Source: Gaeumannomyces sp. JS-464
Taxonomy: Eukaryota; Ascomycota; Sordariomycetes; Magnaporthales; Magnaporthaceae
Reading direction: 5' to 3'
Length of the DNA stretch: 64,000 nt
Assembly: GCA_002197995.1 (NCBI GenBank)
Contig: NGZR01000002.1
Coordinates: 930,001 to 994,000, forward strand
Of the stretch, positions 11,265 through 21,229 are shown in pieces; position 1 is the first letter of the stretch; the number at the start of each line of letters is the position of its first letter. The position numbers were made by a program, and so were the translations under genes. The notes below the pieces were generated by a model. The model was not told the DNA's origin. It saw only the letters and a list, made by a program, of their open reading frames with translations, and did not search any database.

Positions 11265-11273
11265 TAGGTATGA

Positions 11274-11576
11274 GGACTTATTTTGCCCAACCTGTATTGA
11301 ATTGGTTTGGTTGCTACTTTGGCAGTCCTCTTGGTTATTTTTAAACGGACTAGTCGTTTCAGCAAATGAGGGAATCTCTTCGCAAAGTGAACCTTGCGAA
11401 CTGGGAGTAATGCTATTATTGAAGGAATGAAGAGCCGCCCACGCGTCGTCAAAATGACGTGGTAGATCAGATTTTGGATCGCGATGGTTTTCTTCTAGCT
11501 GACGAAAATCCTCGTCCCCTAGATCTAGCTTTTTAAAAAATAGCTGAATAAAAACTTGAGTTCTGAAATTAACCAC
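11274..11576 (-). CDS. Unassigned ORF fragment interrupted by Mutator-like copy B
   Basis: Minus-strand open frame beginning MVNFRTQVFIQLFF at 11576 and running about 100 codons to the transposon boundary. The composition is that of an ordinary soluble protein (acidic and polar, DDAWAALHSFNNS, NNQEDCQ), not of RIPed DNA. The frame reads on into the element, so its present 3' end is artificial. If the segment between the two Mutator-like copies is flipped back, the frame continues across the TSD into 6595 and stops at about 6621 (ending ...SPVYNKDC). No domain recognised. Confidence 0.3.
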
Positions 11577-11730
11577 ACTGCGTTGATCCGTATTGTTTAA
11601 GCCGACAATAGTTTGTCCGTTAATAAGGCGCTCAATCTGTCACAAACTGGGCTCCGGAAGGGGACAGCACGGAGGCTACAGGCCGGGCGGAACGCACGGT
11701 CACCTGAAAAGGGGTGCTTAGGAGTCGCAC

Positions 11731-12060
11731 GTGACCTGCCCCCTTCCGCCTTACACGGGGGAGGCTAAAAGCCTTCCCCACTCCCTGGCCTTCGGTCTCC
11801 TCGAAGGGAGGAGGCCAAGAATCAGCAAATCAACTGCTAGAGAGCTACTACGCGAAGCGCGGAGGCTGCCAATCATCAGAGAGGATGAGGCCAAATGTGT
11901 GGCTCTTCAGCACCTGGAACGCCTGCAATACGGTGTGACACCACGTAATGCAGGAACTGATTGGGTATTTGAAAAGCTTGAATTTGAAAAGGTTTTATAC
12001 ATTTCTCCCATTGAAAAAAGGGTTCTTATAGTACAAATTACGGAAAATAGATATCGGGGC
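11731..12060 (+). CDS. Unassigned ORF upstream of PLC-like pseudogene
   Basis: Open frame from 11731 encoding a basic helical segment (RISKSTARELLREARRLP) and a C-terminal part with FEKLEFEKVLYISPIEKRV. I recognise no family. It runs directly towards the PLC-like reading that starts near 12080, but the frames do not join without an intron or frameshift. It may be a remnant of a separate gene or a chance ORF. Confidence 0.2.
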
Positions 12061-12079
12061 TGTGGATTGGAAACGGTAA

Positions 12080-12690
12080 ATATTCATCACCAACGGCGCC
12101 CTCCTCGACAGCGTGACCCCAGACAGGCCCATGTCGGGGAGCTATCACGCGCGTAAGTATATGGGCCGGGACGACTACTAGGCGAAGAAGAAAAACGAGG
12201 TGGACAACTCCGCCGCGCAAATGCCCACATGCGGGGCATTACCCGCAACGGCGGGGCCGACGACCCGTTCTATATCATGCAGTGGCAGCCCACCCGGACG
12301 GCCTCTCGTCGTTCATCCTATAGGGGCTCTCGCCCTTCGCCATCCTCGCGACCATTGACCGCGAGCACTTCCCCACCATCATAATGCAGGACTACGTCGG
12401 CCTCCTGCACGTCGGCGACGGGCGCAGCTTCCCGGACCAGCTCAGCGCCGAGCTCCGCGTGCTTTGCATGGGCCTTAACCTCTACATGGTCAGCCAGAAC
12501 TGCGACGTCAGCAGCGCCAAGCATCCGTTCCTCCAAAGGAAGTCGATCGCCGCGTTCGCGGACGACGACCAGTCCAGGAGCGTCATCTACGCCAACGGGA
12601 CCGTCGTCAATGACCCCGGCCGGCTTCCACCTGGGGAGGGCCCGGGTGCTCAAAGCCGGGACGGACTTTGGCAACGGCACCGCCCTGGCT
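12080..12690 (+). pseudogene. PLC-like phosphodiesterase fragment, decayed
   Basis: Plus-strand frames pieced together give NGALLDSVTPDRPMSGSYHA, KYMGRDDY, RNGGADDPFYIMQW, PDGLSSFIL, IIMQDYVGLLHVGD, LRVLCMGLNLYMVSQNCDVS and VIYANGTVV. This resembles the C-terminal half of fungal PLC-like phosphodiesterases (TIM-barrel, secreted), recalled from family knowledge and not searched. Trp positions after DDY and after FIL now read TAG, as G-to-A mutation of TGG would give, and there are frame changes near 12215-12270 and 12615. The N-terminal catalytic half is absent. It converges on the aldo-keto reductase. Confidence 0.45.
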
Positions 12691-12881
12691 GTCGACAAAC
12701 AGGGCTACGATTTTGTAGAAGCAACTCCAGACAATATCAGACAACCAGGCAATTTCATTTGTAATATCGAGTATCAGCATAAACATGCCTCTGGCTTTCC
12801 ATCCCACACAAAACTGGTAGTAAAAATCAAGGGGAACCCTGCATATCCAAGTCCCCTGTGCACTGGCCATAGCTACAAGTC

Positions 12882-13999
12882 CTAAGGCGTCAAGCCTTGG
12901 CCTCCGCAGCAGCCGCAGCTTTGCTCAGCTGCGCGCCAAATCTCCTCGATGCCCCCAACCACGTCGGGCAGCGGCCCCGCAGAAACGTCAGCGACGTTGT
13001 CCTCAAGCTGCTGGATCCTGGACGCGCCAAATATAATCCCATCACCAAGGTCGGCGCGCAGCCGCGAGTGGTACGCGATCCACCTTAGCGCTGTCCCCGT
13101 CAAGCTAATACCGTGCTTCCCCGCGAGGCCCTGCAGCGTCGTGACGGCGGCGTGCAGCTCCGCCTTGTCCAGCATGCCGCGCACCAGCTCGCCGATCCAG
13201 GTCTGGTCCGCGAAGCGCGAGGTCTCGTCGAGCGTGCCCGAGGTCATCTTGCCGTTGAGGAAGCCCGAGGCCAGCGGGGAGTAGGCGAAGAAGGCGATCC
13301 CGTGGCGCCGCAGGACCGGGAACAGAGTCTCCTCCTCGGCGCGGAAGACGAGGCTGTAGTTGCCCTGGTATACGGCCGGGATCTTGTAGCCTTTTCGCTT
13401 GCAGATGGATACCCATTCCTCCACTTGGGGGGTGTGAAATTGCTTACGCCCGTCTGGAGAGGAAATGCGCAAAATGGAAGTTGGTTAGCCGCTAGGCATG
13501 TAAAACCGAGAGTTGCTCCGTACGAAAACAAGAGAAAAAAAAGCCATCGTACCTCTTTACAGCTCCCACGCCGCCGCTCCTCCTCAAACGCCTCCACGGC
13601 CTCAGCCATAGGCGTCTCGGAATCCGGCATATGGGCGTACAGGACGTTGGCGGCGGCCCGGAGGCGAGCGACGCTGCCCGCCGCGCTCTCGCGCACCTTA
13701 GCCGTCTGGAGCGAGCCCGCGCCGCTGCCTGTCGCGGGGCTGCCCGAAGAGACGTCCCAGGCCACCTTGGTGTCGATCACGAAGCCAGCGCCGGCGGCCC
13801 CGGCCTCGCCCAGCAGGCGCTCGCTGTCACCTGCTGTGCCGCCGGGAGGGTACACGGCCGCAGTGTCGATCCTGCTGATCCCGAGCCGCTTCAGGGCCGT
13901 CAGGGTGCCGGGCAGGCCCGCGGCCGTCGTGGCTGGGCCGCCCCACGAGGCACCGACGTTGCCGGAGCCGAAAATGAGAGCCGGGTGGGCGGGTGTCAT
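12882..13999 (-). CDS. Aldo-keto reductase (AKR7 / aflatoxin-B1-aldehyde-reductase type), one frameshift
   Basis: Predicted NADPH-dependent cytosolic reductase of aldehydes and ketones. Exon 1 (13999-13553, 149 codons) carries the catalytic tetrad of the family: Asp45 and Tyr50 in IDTAAVYP, Lys78 in IDTKV and His123 in LYAHMPD. Exon 2 (13453-12882) has GVSNFTP, VYQGNYS, YSPLASGFLNGK and the NADP-binding GASRIQQLEDN. Total length of about 339 aa is normal for the group. Exon 2 begins in phase for TGVSNFTPP, but the frame must shift by one base at a run of six C (13427-13432) to continue as QVEEW; seven C would restore it. The start ATG follows a good TATA box. No RIP-type stops are seen, so this is the best candidate for a functional gene in the window, pending the frameshift. 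Confidence 0.85.
13454..13552 (-). other. Spliceosomal intron of the aldo-keto reductase gene
   Basis: 99 bp. Donor GTACGA after ...SCKE at 13552, branch-like GGCTAACC upstream of the acceptor, acceptor CTCTCCAG ending at 13454. Removal joins CKE to TGVSNF in phase 0, exactly as the protein family requires. Confidence 0.8.
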
Positions 14000-14076
14000 G
14001 GTTGCTCCTTGTTATCGCTGCTCCAAAGTGGAAAGTCGCCGTAGATGAGAACTCGGTCGGTGGCTTGTAACCTACC

Positions 14077-14084
14077 TATTTATA
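14077..14084 (-). promoter_or_regulatory. TATA box upstream of aldo-keto reductase
   Basis: The minus strand reads GCTATAAATAGG, with TATAAATA about 78 bp before the predicted ATG at 13999. Position and sequence are right for a fungal core promoter. No activator site was identified with confidence. Confidence 0.55.
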
Positions 14085-14099
14085 GCGTCAGGCGTTGCG

Positions 14100-14637
14100 G
14101 TGGCGGGAGATGCTTGATGAGTGGTGTTGTTCCATGCCACACCCAGGCGACGTACGTCGACGGTCCAAATCTTATGTTCATCTTCGGGCTATTGGTATTA
14201 CGTCGCATTGCTGTTTTGCTAGCACTGGCCCACCTGGGACCGAAGATTACGTGAAGAAGCGTCGATTCCGGAATCTCGGAATGTGGAGATCGTCTACGTC
14301 GCTCCGTCACACAGGACGGCGGTGTGACGGTGCCCAAACGACAGGCAGCAGCACCCAACAGAATCAGCAAGCTACATTTGGGTCTCACGCAAAAACGGCC
14401 CCGGATTCGGCAACCGCCCGTAGCTGCTGGGTAAACTCATGGCTTAACGTGGGCGTTCCAAGGGCGGTGCAGGACATGTTATGCTTGATTTCTAAGCATC
14501 TGCAGGTGGCCCGTCGAGCGACTATCCCCGCCCTCAAGAGTCCGAGGGAGTTCCGACCAAAGTATGGAGGATGGAAGATGACAAATCATCCTTCTGCTCC
14601 CGCCGAGTTTTTTCTTATCCACGTCTCAAGTGACGGC
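14100..14637. other. Intergenic region, no gene recognised
   Basis: GC-balanced DNA upstream of the reductase promoter. ORFs on both strands (for example 14105-14254 +, 14080-14388 -) lack recognisable domains. It probably includes the reductase upstream regulatory region. It ends at the foldback repeat. Confidence 0.5.
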
Positions 14638-14732
14638 ACTTGCGCGGACTTAAAACGTCTCGCGCTGATCGGCCCTTTATCGGCCCTTTGCAAAGGGCCG
14701 ATCAGCGCGAGACGTTTTAAGTCCGCGCAAGT
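14638..14732. repeat. Perfect 41-bp inverted repeat (foldback)
   Basis: Left arm 14638-14678 begins ACTTGCGCGGACTTAAAACG; right arm 14692-14732 is its exact reverse complement. The 13-base spacer (ATCGGCCCTTTGC) repeats the inner end of the left arm, so the centre is itself the palindrome GGCCCTTTGCAAAGGGCC (14682-14699). It lies six bases from the LINE microsatellite tail. Confidence 0.9.
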
Positions 14733-14735
14733 ATG

Positions 14736-14738
<3 letters not shown>

Positions 14739-14768
<30 letters not shown>
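14739..14768 (-). repeat. (CT)n tail of LINE copy 2
   Basis: About fifteen AG dinucleotides on +, i.e. (CT)15 in the sense of the LINE, directly after the conserved TAACGTTAAATATA of its 3' UTR. Copy 1 has an (ACTC)n tail at the same position. Confidence 0.8.
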
Positions 14769-14771
<3 letters not shown>

Positions 14772-15449
14772 ATTTAACGTTAGCTGATCGGGATCTACCA
14801 GTCCCTGCCTCCCAGGGGGCATATGGCGTGCTAGCGCTACCTAAGCTATATACACCAGGCCATAGTGCTGCTATTACGGCGGCTAGCAAATTAAACCCGA
14901 AGGCATACGGAGGTCGGGCCGTATTCCGGCGCTCCTTGTTAGTGAGCGGGCAATCGGCAAAAGGGCGTATAAAACGCAGGGGCGTTGTAAGCGCAGCGGT
15001 AGTAATAGTGCGTTCGGCCGGCGGGTGTGCCGGGAAAGGGGGGCGACGCTAGGCGGGGGTCCTTAAAACCACCCCTGGGTCCGGCCGGGGTTACGGGGAA
15101 CCAACGGGCCTATTGTTAGTCCGGGTGGTACAAAAGAAAGGTGTAAGTGCTAAAGGAAAAAAAAAATAGGTAATGTGCGGGCTGTTATGCCTTGTTATTA
15201 TCGTCCGGCGATGGTAAAATAGTTGGTGGCCTTAACGAACGAGGTAAAAAGGAGGAGCTTTTGTAACAGCCGTTTTTAGTACCCGGGCTTATTAAAAGTC
15301 GAGGCGGGGTTCGTTATAGGCCACTTATTTTCCGTAGCCGTACCCAATTTGCAAAATGCGGGGTGGGAAGGAGATTTGTTTTTCCTATAGCGGCACGGGT
15401 TATCGTCTTTGTGTTTAAATTTGCAGTAGTACTAGTTAAAATCCCCGTG

Positions 15450-16000
15450 GCTTATGCGTGCGGCTATTAACCGTTGCAATACATTCCGGTGCAATTATAA
15501 AGCTTCCGGTGCGTGTTGTGGTGTTAGCGGAAGGCTTATAGCCTTATATCGTTCCGGGAGGTTACTTTCGAACCAAACGTTCCAGGCGTCCTGGGCCATT
15601 TTCCGGGTTAAAGCTTTAACGCCGGCCATTATTAGTTTGGCATATTGGGGTACCGGGAGGGCCGTGCTAAACTTTGCTTCGGCGTCGGCTTTTTCGTTTT
15701 CGGGAATTCCCATATGGCTCGGGGATTAACGGACGTATACCCGGTATTTATTTATAAATAGTGGAATTTTTTAAAAGCTTTTTGCGAATTATTAAAAGCC
15801 GTGCTTAAAAAGCCGTTAGCCGTTAAAATGTTATCGAGGTATAAATGGTAAATAAAGTTGCGAAAATTCCAAATAGCTTTACGAAAACCCATTTAGGCCT
15901 TTTTCGCTTCCCCGTCGAATATTTCGGCAAAGTGCGCCAGCTTGCCGCGTTCGAAAAAGGAAAGGTGTTTAACCACGCTATAAATGTTTTAACGGCTGTT
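15450..16000 (-). pseudogene. LINE copy 2 RNase H and C-terminal region
   Basis: The minus-strand segment 15713-15495 reads MGIPENEKADAEAKF, then VPQYAKLIMAGVKAL and LPERYKAISLPLTPQHAPEA, closely matching copy 1 at 2272-2490. This fixes the orientation and shows the family consensus. Stops and frameshifts lie upstream. Confidence 0.75.
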
Positions 16001-16699
16001 TGCTTTTTTTATATGGCCACCGTAAACCTCGTATATATTTATAAAATAAGTAAGCCGGGCGGGTGCAAACCGGAAAGTTTAGTTGTCCTTTGCAAACAAG
16101 TCGTTGTTTGTTAAGCAAACCCGTTTTAGGCTTTCAGGCGTTAACCGTCGGCTTAATCGCAGCGGTTAAAAGGTGGGCTTCCGGGACCGTGTTAATGCGA
16201 GCTGCAAAACGGAGGCGGATTTGTTTTAAAAGCGTTTCGGCGTTTAAAATGCCGGATTGTAATGCTTTTATCGGTATGGTTTTCCACGCTGGTATTATTG
16301 CTTAAAGCGACGTAATTAAAAGTTTATTAACCCGTTTAATTAAGTGGTTTTAACGAATATATTGTTATTATTCAAATTTATATAAATGTGGTTTGGTTTT
16401 GCTTTTATATTATTCTTTCGCCTCGTATAATGCTATTGGATAATATAACCGTCGCAACGGCTTTATATACTGATTGCGTTAATAACCTTCCCACCGAATA
16501 AGTAAATTTTCGGAAATAATTAGCAACGTTTAAAGTCTTTGCAACTTTATTATAAACGTGCGGTTCGAAATTAAGCCTTTAGTTAAAAAAAACGTTTAAT
16601 TATCGTAAAGTTGCTGGGTTTTTAAAGCTTTTTGCAGTTTATTATATGGTTAAACTTTCAGTTTTAACCGCCGCGTCGTAAAGTTTTTTTACCTGGAAA

Positions 16700-17560
16700 A
16701 ATGCATAAATTCGCATTTTCCCGGATCGAAAGCAACTTGTTAACCCTACCTTAACGTAGGATTTCCGTTACCGTTACCCTTGCTTTGCGAAAGCACTTTT
16801 TTAAAAAGTTGCTCGTTACGCATATGTCTATATCGTTAGCGTATTCGTATTTTACTACTTTCGTTTTAAGTAGGATTTTAACCATATATAGCATAAATAA
16901 AACCGTAAAACTGGTAACTTTTAAAGTAACTCGCAATCCGGGGAAAAAAAGGTTACCGTAGCGTTTTTTTTTAAACGTATTTAAACTAACTTATCCTTTA
17001 TAAAGGATAATACTTAACGTATTAACGTTAAATCCCATTTTTAATTTAATAGTTTTTGGAAAAGCTTTTAGTAAAATACGGCGTTAAAAGCTTTTTATAC
17101 GTCCATTATAATAAAAGCGGCGGTTTTATAGCTTTGGAATGCGCGTTTCACCTCGTAAGTTACGGATACCGTTAAATCGGTAACGGCTTTTTTTAAAAGT
17201 CGCCCCGGCGTATTACGAGGCTATTAGCCCGTATTATAACGTAAAAAACGCTATTCGCGAAGTTATTAAACGTTTTAACTTTTTTTTTAAACACGGAAGC
17301 AAAGCTATTAAGCGGTAGGATTTCGAATCCATTATATCCAATTTGTTCGGCTTTTATAGCATAACCATTTCCTTTATACGGAAAGGGCTTAAATAATGCC
17401 CGGTTTTTAAGCATGCTTCGAAAAAAGCTTTTACATATTCCTTTATTGCCGGTTATACCGCTATTAACAGCTTAATTAATAGGAAGTCGATGTTTAAAGC
17501 CGTATTTGCCGTACTAATAATGCATTTCCGGCACTTTTTTAACGGGACGCAAAAGTTTTA
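16700..17560 (-). pseudogene. LINE copy 2 reverse transcriptase, catalytic Asp mutated
   Basis: The minus-strand frame 16936-16751 reads ...VVKYEYANDIDICVTS, aligning with YGYADDIGICVTG of copy 1. The first Asp of the catalytic pair is now Asn (GAC to AAC). Further stops occur across the domain. The downstream KKCFRKARVTVTEILR matches copy 1 residues after the ADD motif. Confidence 0.75.
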
Positions 17561-17949
17561 CGGGAATTGTGCGATTTTTTAAAAAGCCCCCTAACGTAAC
17601 GGATTTTTTTATAGGTCGTTTTCCGCTGTAAACCTGCGGAGGATTTTACGGCTTAACGTTTCCGCTTTCTTTTTTAGCGTTACGACAACTTCCTCGTCGA
17701 TATTTAACGGGGGGAGCCGTATAACGGGCGTAAATTTATGCCATTTTACAGCACGGTATAACGCTACTAGGAAATCGATTTTTTTTAACACGTTAACCTA
17801 ATGCTATTTTTTGGCTGCCCGGACCGCTGCTGTTAACGCGTGGGCTTTAACCGTATTAAGCCTACCCCCCGCCGTGGCTTTTACGAAATCCCGTTATACG
17901 GTAACGCACTTTTTGTTTTATTACGGTTAACTTATACTTTTAATTTTAA

Positions 17950-18850
17950 ACTTTTTACCGAAAGTGGCTAACGCATTTTTTTAGCAAATTTATTAATACT
18001 TCGGTTATTTTATCCCAATAATTTATAATATGCAAGCTTGTAAATTCCGGTAAAATGCCGGCTTTAAAACCCGTTAACGGCGGCAAATTGCCGGCCCCGG
18101 CTGTTACCACGTTCGTAAATATTAGTAATTTATCGTTTAAAAGCGTAATACGCTGGCAATTTAAGGTAGCGTTATTAGGATAAAGGACTTCGATTCGTAT
18201 TATGCGGTAGTTCGAATTAGTTGCTAATACGGGATTAATTTCCGCTGTTATTAATAAAGCGTTAATAAAAGTAAGGTTTAATATACCCTTTTAATCGTAT
18301 ATAAGCTTACTTGGGTAAGTAAGTAAAAAAAGGTTGCAAAAATTAGCTTATTAAGTTATTTTTTTGCTTTTATTCCTATTACCCCGGGCCGGGTCCTATA
18401 CCGGGAACAAAGCGTTAAAATCCCTAATTACAATGCATTTCGTTGTTAAGCGTTAACGTAATAACAAATCCAAAAAAAGTTTTAAAAGGTTTTTTAAAAG
18501 CCTATATACGTTAACGAAAATGCATTTAAAAACAGCGAATTAAAAGATATTTCGCGTGTTACTTACCGGTTTATCCATAACTAGCCGAAACTTTAAGTCC
18601 ATTCGTACGTAAGTTATTACCCGGGGCTTAGTTTAATAATCGTGCTAACTATTTACCGGCGTAAATAGCTTATACAACAGGTAAGTACATAATATAAGCT
18701 TCCTTTTTTAAACGTTAAAAAGCTTTTGCAGTAATACTATATCGATTTTCCAGCTTTAACATAATTAAAGCAAAATTACCGCCGTTACCTAATTGCGACG
18801 AACGTTTGCTTAAACGGCGGTTAAAACCCGGTAACGTTCGAGGCGAAACC
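17950..18850 (-). pseudogene. LINE copy 2 apurinic-like endonuclease domain
   Basis: On the minus strand near 18430-18380 the translation is CIVIRDFNALFPV(stop)DPARG, corresponding to the conserved GDFNA.....W block of LINE endonucleases. Gly has become Arg (GGG to AGG) and Trp has become TAG. This domain would nick the target DNA to prime reverse transcription. The rest is too mutated for residue-level assignment. Confidence 0.6.
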
Positions 18851-18949
18851 CCGGGCGCCGGGCCCTATTCCTATATGCTGTTATCCGGTTAGCTTTTAGC
18901 ATATGTAAAAGTGGCGGTAATGTATTAAAGGGTTTGGCTTTAAAGTGGT

Positions 18950-20470
18950 TAGCCGGCGGGCACGCCGGCGCTTTTCGAGGCGTTTTCCAAAGCGTTTTCC
19001 AAAGCGATTCCGTTTATTTTAATACCCTTTTTCAGCTCGGAAAAGTTTAGCTCCATAGTTGTTAATACCTCGTATTGGTTATTGGAGTTAACTTTAACTT
19101 TTTTTGCATGATGCCTTTTTTTATTAGCCGTGCTAAGCGCCTATTCGGGGCCGGGGTGGCTTACCAGGGTAAAGTTATTAGTTAAACCGCTAGCCCGTTT
19201 AACGGGCATGCCTTAACGGTAGCGGGAGCGGCGGGGCCGCCGTTAATAGCGGCGGTATTATCGGTGTCGGCGGCAGCGGCCGTAACGGCTGCGGTAGCTA
19301 CGGTTATATCGGCGGCGGCGGCAGTGGCTTCCGCTGCTTTTTTTACCTCCGCCCGGTACGCCCGCCCGCTTAAATTCCTAACCGCGTTTAACTCCTTTTT
19401 AATTAAACGTTTTAACGTACCGTTTACCCGTACCGGCTTTATAAAGCATTTCGAATGGTTGGTTTGGAAAGGGCCTTAGTAATTTGCATATTAAAAAGGC
19501 GCTGTATACGGTTATGCGTGCTAATTGTTAGTAATTTTCCCGCATTAGGAATATTTGTCGGCTTTAGCGCAATTGCGGGCTACGTGGTACCCGTAGCATT
19601 TGGAAGTATATTACGTAATAAGCGGGTAGCGTTTAATTTAACGTAAATAAAAAGTAATGCTTTTAAACTTAAACGGGGTTACGGGCGTATAAAAGGATAT
19701 AATTTACAATATGCACTTTTAAAGTTTACGCCGGCTTTAAAAGGCTAAACGCTAGCCGGTTTGCATTTTATTTGGGTTTTAACTTCCTTCCGAACCAGTT
19801 TTTCCGTAACCGGGATTCCGTGTTTAAAACCTTTTACTAAAGTGGTTAAGCATTTGAAAATAACGTAATTAAGCCAAAATTCGGGCTTTTCGACCCGTTT
19901 GGCGTTATATAAGCGGCTTAGCTCCGAGCGGTGCTAAAAAAGTCGATTTTAAATATTTGCTGTTTTAACTTTTAATACAAATACCGTTAAGATTCGGTAA
20001 GTTTCCAGGACGTTCGTTATAATAAACGGAAGGTTTTTGTTATTGGTAAAAGCTTTGCGAATGTTAAAACCCGTTTAGTTGTTAGCTTAAACCTGCCGTT
20101 CTTTCGGGATTTTAATTAAAATTCGGTAATCGGGTTTAAAACCGGCGGGTAGGCGGGGCTCCCGGGGTGCCCGGGGTATATGGTCCTTTAAGGCTTATGC
20201 GGGTAGCTAAGGCTATTAAAATCCCGTACGGGCCGTGTTCGCGTAAGTGGTTAAAGCCGGGCGTTATATGCTAAGCGCGTTGTTAGGTTTAAAAGCTGCA
20301 AAAGCTTTTCCGTCCCCTTGGAAAGGGGCTGGCTGGCTTAGCAGCGCTTTTTTCACCTATTCCAAAAAGCAAACTTTCCAGCCGTGCGCTTCGCGCGCCG
20401 GTTCGGAAAGTAGGGAAACGATGCCAGCGTTTATCGATCGGGTTAAAATGGCGCAAATTAAAGCCGTTTA
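18950..20470 (-). pseudogene. LINE copy 2 ORF1 (gag-like) region
   Basis: Between the 5' monomers and the endonuclease, one minus-strand frame continues if TAA is read as Gln (CAA): pieces include PNFNQNPERTAGLSQQLNGF and KPSVYYNERPGNLPNLNGI near 20140-19960. An alanine-rich linker follows at about 19340-19210. This fits an RNA-binding ORF1 protein. I did not find a clear CCHC knuckle. Confidence 0.45.
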
Positions 20471-20827
20471 GCTTTGTTTACGCGTAAAGCTCGCGATTAT
20501 CTTTTCCGCGGCCGCTGCGGCCAACTCGAAGGTCGGGCCCTTAAGCCGGGGGGGAAAAGGAAAGCGTTATACCGCGTAAAAAGCTTGGGGAAAAGGTAAA
20601 GCTAGGGTTAAAAAAGCGGTGTCGTTAAGGTATAGGGTAAAAAGGGAAGGGAAAAGGCATTTATGTCGGCGCCGACGCCGTGAAGGTTTTCCTGGCCTTG
20701 TTCGGGCCTTATCGAATGTTGCACGTTTCGCAACGGGGACGGCGTATTTACGTGCATGTGCGTTAAAAAGTACGGGGGCCGGTGCGGCAGCGACGCGCTC
20801 CTTCGGGCCAAAAAGCCCCGAAGGAAA

Positions 20828-21229
20828 GCGTGCGCCACCCTGTTAGTTAAAAAGGAGGCCGTTGGTAACGGCATGGTGCCGTCGCCAGCGCTGTTAGCAG
20901 GCGTATTGTTAATGTTAGGTCGCTAAATTGGCGGGTGTTAAAAATTTGTATGCAATTTGGCAGTGTGCATTAATAGCGTAATGCCAAAAATAGGTAAATT
21001 CGAGGAAGGTGACAGGCCGTTAAGGATAGCGTACGCCACCCTATTAGCTAAAAGGAGGGCTGTTAGCAACGGCATATTACCGTCGCTAGCGTTGTTAGCG
21101 GGCGTGTTGTTGGTATTGGGTCGTTAAATTAGCGGGTGTTAAGGATTTGTATACAAATTGGCAATATGCATTAACAGCGCAATGTTAAAAATTGGTGGGT
21201 TTAAAAAAGGTAAACACTTTTAGGCTGTG
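20828..21229. repeat. Two tandem ~201-bp monomers at the LINE 5' end
   Basis: The block starting GCGTGCGCCACCCTGTTAG at 20828 recurs from 21029 as GCGTACGCCACCCTATTAG and stays aligned for nearly 200 bp, with differences mostly C/T and G/A. Tandem 5' monomers serve as promoters in some LINE families; that role is inferred here. Confidence 0.75.

Noticed and set aside
12318..12698. Minus-strand ORF of 126 codons
   Set aside because: Antisense shadow of the PLC-like remnant; no domain, and the plus-strand reading matches a family.
13113..14048. Plus-strand ORF of 311 codons
   Set aside because: Antisense to the aldo-keto reductase in GC-rich DNA; no domain recognised and it crosses the intron of the real gene.
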